From contig JASHOQ010000123.1 of NCBI GenBank assembly GCA_030041045.1, positions 28,935 to 92,934 of the forward strand: a stretch of DNA of 64,000 nt, given 5' to 3'. The position numbers and the translations under genes are program-made. Below the pieces are notes generated by a model that was given only the letters and a program-made list of their open reading frames with translations, did no database searches and was not told the origin of the DNA. The stretch comes from Acidobacteriaceae bacterium. GTDB lineage: Bacteria; Acidobacteriota; Terriglobia; Terriglobales; Acidobacteriaceae. Position 1 is the first letter of the stretch. Each line of letters opens with the position of its first letter. Shown here in pieces: positions 46,333 through 54,700 of this stretch.

Positions 46333-46374
46333 CCCCGAGGGGCAAGAAGGAGACCCCGAGGGGCCAGAAGGAGA
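46333..46374 (+). repeat. 21-bp tandem duplication in the dinB-like leader
   Basis: Two 21-bp units (46333-46353 and 46354-46374) differ at one base. Each has CCCCGAGGGG plus AAGGAG, so the leader holds two Shine-Dalgarno sequences. The second (46368-46373) is properly spaced from the ATG at 46381. Confidence 0.9.
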
Positions 46375-46380
46375 ATCGAC

Positions 46381-46860
46381 ATGACAGCCGCAGAAATGCA
46401 GGTTACCGCCCTGAGTGCAGAAGAGGTCTTGAAGCACTGGCAGGGGCACCGTGCCCTTACCCGCCGCACCATCGAAGCCTTCCCCGAAGACAAGCTGTTC
46501 AGCTTTTCGCTGGGCGGGATGCGCCCCTTTGCCGAATTGGCCACGGAGTTCATCCGCATGGCCGTGCCCATTGTGGACGGCGTGGCCAGCGGCCACTGGG
46601 AAGAGTACGCCGGGACCAAGCCCACCACCAAGGCCGAGCTGCTGGCGGTGTGGGACCGGCAGACGCGCGAAATTAACGAGAGGTTCCCGGCCATTCCGGC
46701 GCATCGTTTTGCCGAGATCGACAAGGCCTTCGGCCAGTGGGAAATGACCGGGATCGCGACGATTCAGTACGCCGTGGATAACGAGATTCATCACCGCGGT
46801 CAGGCGTACGTCTATCTGCGCGCGCTGGGCATCGAGCCCCCGCACTTCTGGGAGCGGTGA
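46381..46860 (+). CDS. DinB-family protein
   Basis: 159 residues, four-helix-bundle DinB/YfiT type. Candidate metal-binding histidines lie at EVLKHWQGHRALT and NEIHHRGQAYVYLRALG. DinB proteins here are metal-binding helical bundles, often thiol transferases, unrelated to DNA polymerase IV; the reaction is not known for this one. The start has AAGGAG seven bases before it. Confidence 0.85.
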   Translation: MTAAEMQVTALSAEEVLKHWQGHRALTRRTIEAFPEDKLFSFSLGGMRPFAELATEFIRMAVPIVDGVASGHWEEYAGTKPTTKAELLAVWDRQTREINERFPAIPAHRFAEIDKAFGQWEMTGIATIQYAVDNEIHHRGQAYVYLRALGIEPPHFWER

Positions 46861-46885
46861 AGAATTTCTGAGAAGCTAATTACTG

Positions 46886-46918
46886 GGTGCCCCATCCAAG
46901 CTTTGCTTGGGTGGGGGA
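46886..46918. repeat. CCCACCC/GATGGGG-type palindrome
   Basis: Arms CCCCATCCAAGC (46890-46901) and GCTTGGGTGGGG (46905-46916) form a strong hairpin. It is the same family, in opposite orientation, as three copies at 58502-58863. Confidence 0.8.
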
Positions 46919-46954
46919 AATCCTGATTTCGGCGCGAACTCGCCAACAGAAAAG

Positions 46955-46974
46955 GCCCTCAAAAAGGGCATTTT
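46955..46974. terminator. Bidirectional intrinsic terminator
   Basis: GCCCT, loop CAAAA, AGGGC, then ATTTT on the plus strand, with a CTTTT run after the stem on the minus strand. It lies between the convergent dinB-like and VWA genes and could terminate both. Confidence 0.65.
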
Positions 46975-47008
46975 CGCTGACTTGCTAACTTGCTGACTCG
47001 CCAACCCG

Positions 47009-48256
47009 CTAGTGGATCGTCTTCGATTTGCCCTGCATGTAATCTATCAATAAGTACTGGCCCAGGGTGTCCGGGGTGGTGAAGTACGCCTTGCCGCGGC
47101 ACATGCGCGAGACCGTATGCACAAACTGCACCAGGCCGAAGTCCGAGGCGAGCATGAAGGTGTTGATCATCACGTTGGCGCGCTTGCAGCGCGAGACTTC
47201 TTCAAGCGTTTCGCTCACCACCAGCGGATCGAGGCCGTAGGGGTTCTTGTAAATGCGGCCGTCGGGCAGCGTGAGCGCCGAGGGTTTGCCGTCGGTGATC
47301 ATGACGATCTGCTTCATGTCCTTGCTTTGGCGCGCGAGGACGCGCTGGGCCAGGCGCAGGCCTTCGCGCGTGTTGGTGTGCCAGGGGCCGACTTTGACGC
47401 GGGCGAGATGCGAGATGGGCATTTCTTCGGCGGAATCATGAAAGAGAACCAGTGAGAGCGAGTCGCCGGGATACTGCGTGCGGATGAGGTGCGAGAGCGC
47501 CATGGCCACGCGCTTGGCGGGCGTGAAACGGTCTTCGCCGTAAAGAATCATGGAGTGGGAGCAATCGAGCAGCACCACGGTGGCGCAGGAGCTCTGGTAC
47601 TCGCACTGGTGCACGTGCAGGTCTTCGTACTCCAGGTTGAGGGGCAGACCGAGGCCTTCACGCGAGATGGCCGATTTGAGCGTGGTGGGCGCGTCGAGGT
47701 TCAGCATGTCGCCAAATTCGTAGTGCTGCGAGGCGCCGCTCGATTCGATGCCCGTGGCCCAGTGGCGCGTGTCGTGGCGGCCGAAGTTCGATTTGCCCAG
47801 CGAGCCGAGCAGATCGCGCAGGGTCTTGTAGCCGAGAAAATCGAGGCTTTTGTCGGTAACTTCAAAACGTGCGTCGAGCGGCCTGCGATCCTGCGGCTGG
47901 CCAACCTGGCCGTTGACGTCCGTCATGCGCGTTGATTCCGGCTGCATGGGCGCAGAGATGTAATTTTCCTGCTGCATGCGCTCGATGAGTTTGTCGATCA
48001 GCTGGTCGAGATTGTTTTCCCCGGCCAGCTGCTCGATCTTGCGGCGCATGGATTCGTCGAGAAAATCGCCGTGCTCGAGCACACGGCGCAGCGCCTCGCG
48101 CAGGTCGTCGAGGGTGTGATCGAGATCGCGGAAGCGCGTGAAAGGATCGTAGTAGCCGGAGTCGAGCAGATAATCGGAGAGCGCCTTGAGCAGGTCCTCG
48201 AGATCGATCTCCGAGGCCAGATCGCCGGTAAATTTGGTATAGCGGACGCGCTTCAT
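47009..48256 (-). CDS. VWA-domain protein, partner of MoxR-type ATPase
   Basis: 415 residues. A C-terminal von Willebrand factor A domain carries the MIDAS motif D231-C-S233-H-S235 ([10 protein letters not shown]) and the downstream [10 protein letters not shown]. The N-terminal half is helical and charged. VWA proteins next to MoxR-type AAA+ ATPases usually form a metal-dependent chaperone or chelatase-like complex. The ATPase gene lies just upstream on the same strand, separated by a 226-bp repeat region. Confidence 0.85.
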   Translation of the reverse strand: MKRVRYTKFTGDLASEIDLEDLLKALSDYLLDSGYYDPFTRFRDLDHTLDDLREALRRVLEHGDFLDESMRRKIEQLAGENNLDQLIDKLIERMQQENYISAPMQPESTRMTDVNGQVGQPQDRRPLDARFEVTDKSLDFLGYKTLRDLLGSLGKSNFGRHDTRHWATGIESSGASQHYEFGDMLNLDAPTTLKSAISREGLGLPLNLEYEDLHVHQCEYQSSCATVVLLDCSHSMILYGEDRFTPAKRVAMALSHLIRTQYPGDSLSLVLFHDSAEEMPISHLARVKVGPWHTNTREGLRLAQRVLARQSKDMKQIVMITDGKPSALTLPDGRIYKNPYGLDPLVVSETLEEVSRCKRANVMINTFMLASDFGLVQFVHTVSRMCRGKAYFTTPDTLGQYLLIDYMQGKSKTIH

Positions 48257-48263
48257 AGAATCC

Positions 48264-48480
48264 AGTAGTCAGTGAACAGTGAACAGTGGACAGTGGTCAG
48301 TGAACAGTGAACAGTGAACAGTGGACAGTGAACAGTGAACAGTGAACAGTGGTCAGTGATCAGTAGTCAGGTGTCAGGTTTCAGGTCGCAGATAACTGCT
48401 GTTCATCTCCGCATGCTTGGTCCCTCGTTCCCTACTCACTATTCCCTATTCCCTATTCCCTACCCCCTATTCCCTGCCTT
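48264..48480. repeat. Longest heptanucleotide array (19 units) plus opposite-polarity arm
   Basis: From 48264 to 48396 there are nineteen units in exact 7-nt phase. Most are AGTGAAC or AGTGGAC, ending AGGTGTC, AGGTTTC, AGGTCGC, AGATAAC. About 25 bp later (48421-48480) comes a CCTATTC-type array which, on the minus strand, is GGGAATA and begins right after the stop of the MoxR-type gene at 48483. The block fills nearly the whole space between the two genes. Confidence 0.95.
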
Positions 48481-48482
48481 CA

Positions 48483-50075
48483 TCAATTCAACCCGCCTCT
48501 GCGCCCGCCGCGGCGGGAACGCTGCCAGTCTTCGTATTCGTTTTCGAGCTCCTGGCGTTCCTGGCGCTCCTGCGCGCGCTCGTCGCGATCCGGGCGGCGG
48601 CGATTTTCCTGCGCGGCGAACCCGTGCTCGGCGTTGCGGCTCAGTTTGCGATGGGCAACCATCCCCTCGAGCAGGAACTCGGCCGCAGCGACGACTTTGG
48701 GCGCGGCATCAGAGCTTTTGACGCCGAGCGGGGAGATTTTTTCAAAGAGCCCCTGAATCTGTTTGAGCTCCTTGAGCGCGCCGGCGGAGGGTTGATTGTC
48801 TTCGAGCTTGACCGTGCCGCCCAGGTTGAACCACTGCTCGATTTGTTCGGTGCTTGCATCCGCAAAATAGTGATCGTAGATTTTTCCGACGGCTGTCCGG
48901 ATGAGGTCCTGCACCACGGTATCGGCGCCCCGCATCTCGCCCTCGTATTCGAGCTCGAGCTTGCCGCTGATGCCGGGCATGGCCGCGTAGATATCGCTGA
49001 TGCGGGGAAAGACGAGCGCGTCGCCGTTCAAAAGCGCGCGCCGCTCGGCGTTGGAGACGACCAGCTCGAGTGTGGAGATGGGCAGGCGCTGGCTCACGCC
49101 GCTGCGCTTGTCCACTTTCTTGTCTTCGCGGGCGGAGAAGGCGATCTGCTCCACCACTTCGCGCACGTAGTGCGGAATTTCGAGCGGCGAGGCGCCGCGC
49201 GCCGACCACGCCTCCTGCGCGGTGATGGCGATGCCTTCTTCGAGGGTCTCCGGGTAGTGCGTGCGAATCTCCGAGCCGATGCGATCTTTGAGCGGGGTGA
49301 TGATTTTGCCGCGCGCGGTGTAGTCCTCGGGGTTGGCGCTGAAGACCAGGGCCACGTCGAGCATGAGGCGCACGGGATAGCCTTTGATCTGCACATCGCC
49401 TTCCTGCATGATGTTGAAGAGCGCCACCTGGATTTTGCCGGCCAGGTCGGGCAGCTCATTGATGGCGAAGACGCCGCGATTGGCGCGGGGCAGAAGGCCG
49501 TAATGCATGGTGAGCTCGCTCGAAAGATCTTCGCCTGCGCGCGCGGCCTTGATGGGATCGAGATCGCCGACAAGATCGGCCACGGTGACGTCCGGTGTAG
49601 CCAGCTTTTCCACGTAGCGCTGGTCGCGCGTGAGCCAGGCGATGGGGGTCGAGTCACCTCTGGCGGCGATCAGGCCGCGGCAGCGCCGGCACAGCGGTGC
49701 GTAGGGATTGTCGCGCATCTCGCAGCCGGCGATGTAAGGCAGGCGCTCGTCGAGCAGGGTGGTGAGCGCGCGCAGAATGCGGCTCTTGGCCTGCCCGCGC
49801 AGGCCCAGCAAAATGAAATTCTGCCGCGAGAGAACGGCGTTCACGATCTGCGGAATCACCGTGTCTTCGTAGCCCACGATACCCGGGAAGACGGTCTCGC
49901 GCGTCTTTGACCCTGCGGTCAAGGACCCGTCCGCGGGGGCCCCGGTCTTCAGGCGCTCGGTCAGGTTTGCGCGCATCTCGTCTTTCACTGACCGAGTCCT
50001 GATGCACGCCTCAGAATAAACGGCGCTGGTGCGCAGTTCCCCCAGGGTCTGGGGAAGCGAGTGAGCTGGAGGCAT
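48483..50075 (-). CDS. MoxR/Mg-chelatase-type AAA+ ATPase
   Basis: 530 residues. Walker A is GLRGQAKS (91-98), with Ala in place of the usual Gly before the lysine. Walker B reads VFAINEL (N206-E207), with Asn replacing Asp. Other landmarks are FNIMQEGDVQIKGYPVR, VFSANPEDYTARGKII and DRIGSEIRTHYP. Cysteines C118, C129 and C132 (LCRRC) may bind zinc. The C-terminal tail is highly charged (RRRPDRDERAQERQERQE). ATG at 50075 has GAGGAG at good spacing. Expected to act with the VWA protein. Confidence 0.85.
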   Translation of the reverse strand: MPPAHSLPQTLGELRTSAVYSEACIRTRSVKDEMRANLTERLKTGAPADGSLTAGSKTRETVFPGIVGYEDTVIPQIVNAVLSRQNFILLGLRGQAKSRILRALTTLLDERLPYIAGCEMRDNPYAPLCRRCRGLIAARGDSTPIAWLTRDQRYVEKLATPDVTVADLVGDLDPIKAARAGEDLSSELTMHYGLLPRANRGVFAINELPDLAGKIQVALFNIMQEGDVQIKGYPVRLMLDVALVFSANPEDYTARGKIITPLKDRIGSEIRTHYPETLEEGIAITAQEAWSARGASPLEIPHYVREVVEQIAFSAREDKKVDKRSGVSQRLPISTLELVVSNAERRALLNGDALVFPRISDIYAAMPGISGKLELEYEGEMRGADTVVQDLIRTAVGKIYDHYFADASTEQIEQWFNLGGTVKLEDNQPSAGALKELKQIQGLFEKISPLGVKSSDAAPKVVAAAEFLLEGMVAHRKLSRNAEHGFAAQENRRRPDRDERAQERQERQELENEYEDWQRSRRGGRRGGLN

Positions 50076-50243
50076 CGGTTGACTCCTCAAGGAGACTGCG
50101 GTTCAAAAGTACCTGCGTCGAGTGGTTGACGCAGAGAACTGCGAATTCGTTGGGTCAATGACCGCGAATGGAGGTGGGGCCATGGAGGCAGTATGCGCCC
50201 ATTTTCGCGGAATCGCAAAATTGGAGTTCCGATGCCGCATGGA

Positions 50244-50306
50244 GGGCAATCGAATGGGCTCAGCCGGCGCGAAGACATTGCCGCGGCTGCGCCCATTCGA
50301 TTGCCC
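50244..50306. repeat. 15-bp perfect inverted repeat, possible terminator
   Basis: GGGCAATCGAATGGG (50244-50258) and its exact complement (50292-50306) with a GC-rich inner stem. It lies after the stop of the FN3-type gene on the minus strand and before the MoxR-type gene. No U-run follows, so intrinsic termination is uncertain. Confidence 0.7.
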
Positions 50307-50344
50307 TTCCGCGCCAGATGGCGGGCGAGTTCAGGCGAGCGTCT

Positions 50345-51655
50345 TCAGGGGATGGCTACGCTGGCCATGTTGGAGGGGACGCTTTCGTTGCCGGAAGAGT
50401 CGACGCTCTCGACGATGTAGTCGTAAGTCTGGCCGTCGGCGATGTTGTTGCTGTCGGTGTAGGCGAGCTCGCTGCTGGTGACCGAACCCATCAGCGTATA
50501 AGTGGAGCTGCCGCTGGGGGCGCGGTAGATGTTGTATCCGGCCACGGGATCGGAGGAGCTCGAGGGCGCATCCCAGGTGAGGTTGACTTCATAGGAGGTG
50601 CTGGATTCACCGGTGCCGCTGAGGCTGACGGTGGCCGTGGAGTTCGTTGACGAGTTGCTGCTGATGGTCAGCGACCCGGAAGCTGCGCCGGCCGCGGTGG
50701 GATCGAACTCGACGCTGAGGGTTGCGGTCTGATTTGTGCTCAGCGTGAGAGGGAAGGTTGCGCCGGAGACGGAGAATCCGGTTCCGGAGATGGTGGCCGA
50801 GTTGACGGTGACGGGAGCGGTGCCGCTCGAAGTGAGCGTGAGCGACTGCGTTGTGGGCGTGTTCAGGTTGACGTCGCCGAAGGCGATGCTGGTGGCGTTA
50901 ACGCTCAGCGTGGGCACGTAGGCCTCTAATTGGAGAGAGAATGTTTCGGCGACGCTGTCGGCGGAAGCCGTCAGGGTTGCGGTCTGAGCGGTAGTGACCG
51001 CCGCGACGGTGGCAGAGAAGCTCGCCGTGGTTGCACCCGCGGCGACGGTTACCGACGACGGCACGACGACGGCTGTGTTGTTGCTAGCCAGCGTTACGGA
51101 GAATCCGCCGCTCGCGGCCGCGGCGTTCAGAGTCACCGTGCAGGCATCGGATCCCGCGCCGGTCATGGACGAATTGCTGCAGGTGAGCGCGCTCAAGGAC
51201 GCAGCTGAAGAGGCTTCGGTGTAGGTATAGTCGGCATGATGCCATTTCCCGTCGATCAACCACTCAAGCTGGGCATAGATCGTAGCGCCGTCCTCAGGCA
51301 GGCCGCTCACGGTGACGGAGAGCGTTGTCAAGGAGCCTGAAGCAAACAGGTTCTTCGAGCCCGCGCCCGTCGTTCCCAGGAAGAGCCTGTACTCCGTCGC
51401 ATCGGTGCCGGCCGACCAGGAAAAAGTGACGCTCGAACCGGAAAGCGTACTGCCGGGCGCCGGAGCCGTCAGCGCCGGAGATGATTTTTCCGCGAGCAAC
51501 AGCGCAGGAAGAGCAAGCAGCGCGCACAGGAAGAGGAATGCCGGGCGCAGGTATGGCGAAAATCTGAGGGCACATTCGCGCCGGCGGACGGAAAGAACGC
51601 CTGCCTTGCGAAGAGCGGTAAAGGTGCGAAAACCCGATGATGAAAACGTATACAT
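50345..51655 (-). CDS. Secreted protein with Ig-like/choice-of-anchor D and fibronectin type III domains
   Basis: 436 residues. An N-terminal export segment (LRPAFLFLCALLALPALLLA) is followed by an N-terminal beta domain (FSWSAGTDATEYRLFLGTTG), a choice-of-anchor D/Hydin-like domain (ISFGDVNLNTPTTQSLTLTSSGTAPV-type), and a C-terminal fibronectin type III module (VNLTWDAPSSSSDPVAGYNIYR). Likely extracellular; no catalytic site. ATG at 51655 has GGGAG upstream. Confidence 0.82.
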   Translation of the reverse strand: MYTFSSSGFRTFTALRKAGVLSVRRRECALRFSPYLRPAFLFLCALLALPALLLAEKSSPALTAPAPGSTLSGSSVTFSWSAGTDATEYRLFLGTTGAGSKNLFASGSLTTLSVTVSGLPEDGATIYAQLEWLIDGKWHHADYTYTEASSAASLSALTCSNSSMTGAGSDACTVTLNAAAASGGFSVTLASNNTAVVVPSSVTVAAGATTASFSATVAAVTTAQTATLTASADSVAETFSLQLEAYVPTLSVNATSIAFGDVNLNTPTTQSLTLTSSGTAPVTVNSATISGTGFSVSGATFPLTLSTNQTATLSVEFDPTAAGAASGSLTISSNSSTNSTATVSLSGTGESSTSYEVNLTWDAPSSSSDPVAGYNIYRAPSGSSTYTLMGSVTSSELAYTDSNNIADGQTYDYIVESVDSSGNESVPSNMASVAIP

Positions 51656-52217
51656 CACTTCTCCCTGCCAAATGCTGCCGCGCCGCACGCCGCTGCGTGG
51701 ATTCACCGAGGCAAAGAGAAGAAGGGGAAAGTATCAGTTCGCTAAAACGCGCAACTTCTTCGGTGCGACACTTGGCCCGAGGCCAAGTCATGCGCTTCAC
51801 ACGATCGTGTTCTTGCGCAAGATCGAGGAGGGAGCTTTGTTCGCTCGGCCGCTTGGAAGGCAGTGGACAACTGCCGCCGTTCTTGCAATCCGCATACCAA
51901 GAATGCGGAGCGCTCGCGTTCTTCGATCAGCTACGTTGATCGTTCAACATGGCGAGCATTGCGGCCGGCCTGCGCAGAAGGACCGGTGTAATTCTTGCGC
52001 GCGCAGGTATTTTTTGCATGAGCGCGCAGGCAAGATTGCGCGCGAGAGATGCTGCGTGCGCATGCGGCAGCGAGAAGGTATGTTGACCGGATGAAATAGT
52101 TCTTCGCGTCACGAATGCACGCGCACTGCGCCGCGATGTATGCACGGCGAATTCATTGTGCACGGCCGCCGCGTTCGCTTGGACCACGGGATCGTTGCGG
52201 TCTCGGAGCATACGGCT
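51656..52217. other. Intergenic, no gene recognised
   Basis: 562 bp between the FN3-type gene and the GH115 3' end, both leftward. No coding frame resembles a known family, and I see no tRNA or riboswitch. Confidence 0.4.
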
Positions 52218-54461
52218 TCAGTGCACATCCACGGAGCGATCATCCTCATAGGCCATGATGTGGAAGTAGGCTTCCCATCCGCTCCACGAGGCCGGCGCCG
52301 GCAGCTTGGCCATGGGATCCTTCAGGTGAGCGAGGTAGTCCGCAACCAGTTCACGGGTGCGGTAGACGCCGGTAAGCCAATCGCCGCGATACCAGTTTTT
52401 CCATTTGCCATACTCGGCCAGCGCCATGGACTTCTGGATCGCGTCGAGCGCGGCCAGGGAAGCGGCAGCCTCCGTTTCGGCCTTCGCCCTGTCGCCGGCG
52501 TCGGCATCTTTCATGGCGCGGGCGAGGTCGAGCAGCATGGCGTTGCTCTCGCGATTAATGGTGATCATGGTCAGCACCTGGGCCTGGTAATACTGCCGGC
52601 GCGCAGGATCGACGAGGGGCTCGGCGGCGAGCGCCTTACTCCAGACTGCGTCCCAGCGCGGCGCGGCCTCTTCGCCGTCCTCGATGTCGTTGTCGAGAGC
52701 ACGCGCGCGTGTCTCCGCGGTGCCGCTGGGCATCACGCGCGGCAGCGTCCATTTGGGGCTCTGGCTGGGAATGGCGACGACCTGGTGCACGCTAAGTTCG
52801 TCCAGGATCAAACGGCGCGCTTCGGAGTGGTAGTGCTGGTCGCCATCCCAGCGCGTGAAGGGGATGGCCGGCGGAGGCGGCGGCGCATTGCCGGCCGAGG
52901 TCATGCCTGGGAAGCCCATGAACGGCCGTCGCAGCGAGGGCGCGGCAAAGTAGTCACGGTAAATCTCGGCGAGCGCATCGGCCGATCTTGCGCCGAACTC
53001 CTCGGTAGCCCATCTGCGGTAGTAGGCCATGTCCGCATCTTTTTCCTGTGGCGCTCCGCCCCACGCGTCCTCCATCACCGCGCGCGCGGTCATGGCCACG
53101 GGACGCAGGTCGCTGGTGTTGATGAGAACGTACGCAGTTGCGCCGGCCTTGATGTAGCGGCCGAGCTCCTCATCAATGCGCTCGACCGGAACCATCTCCG
53201 AGAGCTGGTTGGCGTTGCCGTTCATCATGGCCACGTGGATATACATGCCCTGACCGGCGGCCACTTTGCCGTCGTCCTGCATGTCGCCGTAACCGGTGTC
53301 GGCCCACACCAGCGTCACCTCGGGCGGAATCTTGAGGTAGCCCTCGCGCATGAGCCGTGCGCCCTCCTGCCACAGATCGGTGACGAACTGCGCGTTGGGA
53401 TATTTGGCGCGGACAATCTTCATCTGGTCGGCGATAGCATCGTTGATGCGCTCACCCAGCAGCGGATCGTTGTCGCGCACGCTGGGGTCGAGCGTGGCGT
53501 AGCTTGAGTCAGAAAGGCCGCGCAGGCCCACGGACCACAGGATCTCCTCGTCGGGCTTGTACTCGGCCACGGCGTTGGTCCAGGCGCGGCGCAGAATCTC
53601 AGGATGCGTGGAGTAGTTGTAGGGCACGTCTGCCGGCCACCGCGCCACGTTCACGCCGAGCGGAATGGCGTGGTGCTGGTTCACGATCAGGCCGCGCTCC
53701 GTGGCCGCGTGCACGGGCGCGTCGTCGGGGAAGGTCCACGTGCCCGGCACGACGATGTTGCCTTTGAGGCGCAGGATGGTCTCGAAGACCTGGTCCCAGA
53801 CGCTGAGCGCGATGCCGTCCTGCTCGCCTTTGGGTGGAATCACCCAGCCGGTGAGCAGGTCTTCGTCATTGGGAAAGAAGCCGCGGTATTTGAACACCGG
53901 GCTCGGGTAAGTGCGGGCGAAGTCGCGGGGAAGCGGGATGGAGACGCGCCGCGCGGGCTGCTTGTCCGTCCACAGATACATGGGGTCGACGCCGAGCACG
54001 GTTTGCGAAAACTCGTAGATGGCGTAGATGGTGCCGCGCATGTCTGCGCCCGTGAGGCAGACGACGCTGGTTGCGCCGCCGGCATTGGCGATGGAGAAGG
54101 CAAAGGCTTCGCTACTGGTCGTGGTCGCGCAATCCACGCCCGCAGGCACATTCTCGCGCTGCGCAATCAGGATCGCCAGCGGCCCCGCATCCATGAGGGA
54201 GTTCACCACCCTTGGCGCCTGGCCGAAGACCCTGGCGAAATCTCTCTGAAGATCCCTGGTGGCGCGTTGCACGGGGCCGGACTCCTGCGGGCTCTCCACC
54301 AGCGTGACCGCGGCGCTGAGGGTCACAGGCCCGCTTTGCGTTTTGGGCGCAACCTGTGCGCGGGCGCATGTCACGCAGACAAGCACCGCAATGGCGATTG
54401 AGATGAGCGTTGGGGCGAGGAGCTTGCCATCTTCAGAGGCGCGCGCCGTGAGACCCGGCAT
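52218..54461 (-). CDS. GH115 alpha-glucuronidase, exported
   Basis: Removes glucuronic or methylglucuronic acid from xylan. 747 residues with a signal peptide (SIAIAVLVCVTCARA). The GH115 pattern is clear: GADMRGTIYAIYEFSQTVLGVDPMYLW, PSPVFKYRGFFPNDEDLLTGW, NQHHAIPLGVNVARWPADVPYNY, EILWSVGLRGLSDSSYA and YIHVAMMNGNANQLSEMVP. ATG at 54461 has AAGGAG at good spacing. Divergent from a beta-helix hydrolase, which suggests a hemicellulose locus. Confidence 0.92.
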   Translation of the reverse strand: MPGLTARASEDGKLLAPTLISIAIAVLVCVTCARAQVAPKTQSGPVTLSAAVTLVESPQESGPVQRATRDLQRDFARVFGQAPRVVNSLMDAGPLAILIAQRENVPAGVDCATTTSSEAFAFSIANAGGATSVVCLTGADMRGTIYAIYEFSQTVLGVDPMYLWTDKQPARRVSIPLPRDFARTYPSPVFKYRGFFPNDEDLLTGWVIPPKGEQDGIALSVWDQVFETILRLKGNIVVPGTWTFPDDAPVHAATERGLIVNQHHAIPLGVNVARWPADVPYNYSTHPEILRRAWTNAVAEYKPDEEILWSVGLRGLSDSSYATLDPSVRDNDPLLGERINDAIADQMKIVRAKYPNAQFVTDLWQEGARLMREGYLKIPPEVTLVWADTGYGDMQDDGKVAAGQGMYIHVAMMNGNANQLSEMVPVERIDEELGRYIKAGATAYVLINTSDLRPVAMTARAVMEDAWGGAPQEKDADMAYYRRWATEEFGARSADALAEIYRDYFAAPSLRRPFMGFPGMTSAGNAPPPPPAIPFTRWDGDQHYHSEARRLILDELSVHQVVAIPSQSPKWTLPRVMPSGTAETRARALDNDIEDGEEAAPRWDAVWSKALAAEPLVDPARRQYYQAQVLTMITINRESNAMLLDLARAMKDADAGDRAKAETEAAASLAALDAIQKSMALAEYGKWKNWYRGDWLTGVYRTRELVADYLAHLKDPMAKLPAPASWSGWEAYFHIMAYEDDRSVDVH

Positions 54462-54610
54462 GATGTTCTCCTTATGCAGACCGCGAAGAGGTTCTTGCGT
54501 CCGAGCGCACAACCAATGATGTGAAGGATTCAAGTAAGCGCTCGACGTGCCAAGCGTAAATTCGACTTTACTTCGCGACTCGAATTATACATAAGCCGCA
54601 GAGCGAAAAG

Positions 54611-54629
54611 TCCAAAATGCGACTTTGGA
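54611..54629. promoter_or_regulatory. Palindrome in the GH115 / beta-helix promoter region
   Basis: TCCAAA, seven bases, TTTGGA in the 239-bp divergent region. It may be an operator for both genes, but no regulator gene is adjacent. Confidence 0.3.
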
Positions 54630-54700
54630 TTCTGCTCACCGATAACAATTCGTGACGAGTGCTACAGTGAACTGTTCCCACCTTGTCCGCGGAGCTTCCA

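Noticed and set aside
48264..48396. CRISPR-like array
   Set aside because: The period is 7 nt with no spacers and no cas genes nearby; it is a simple degenerate heptanucleotide repeat.
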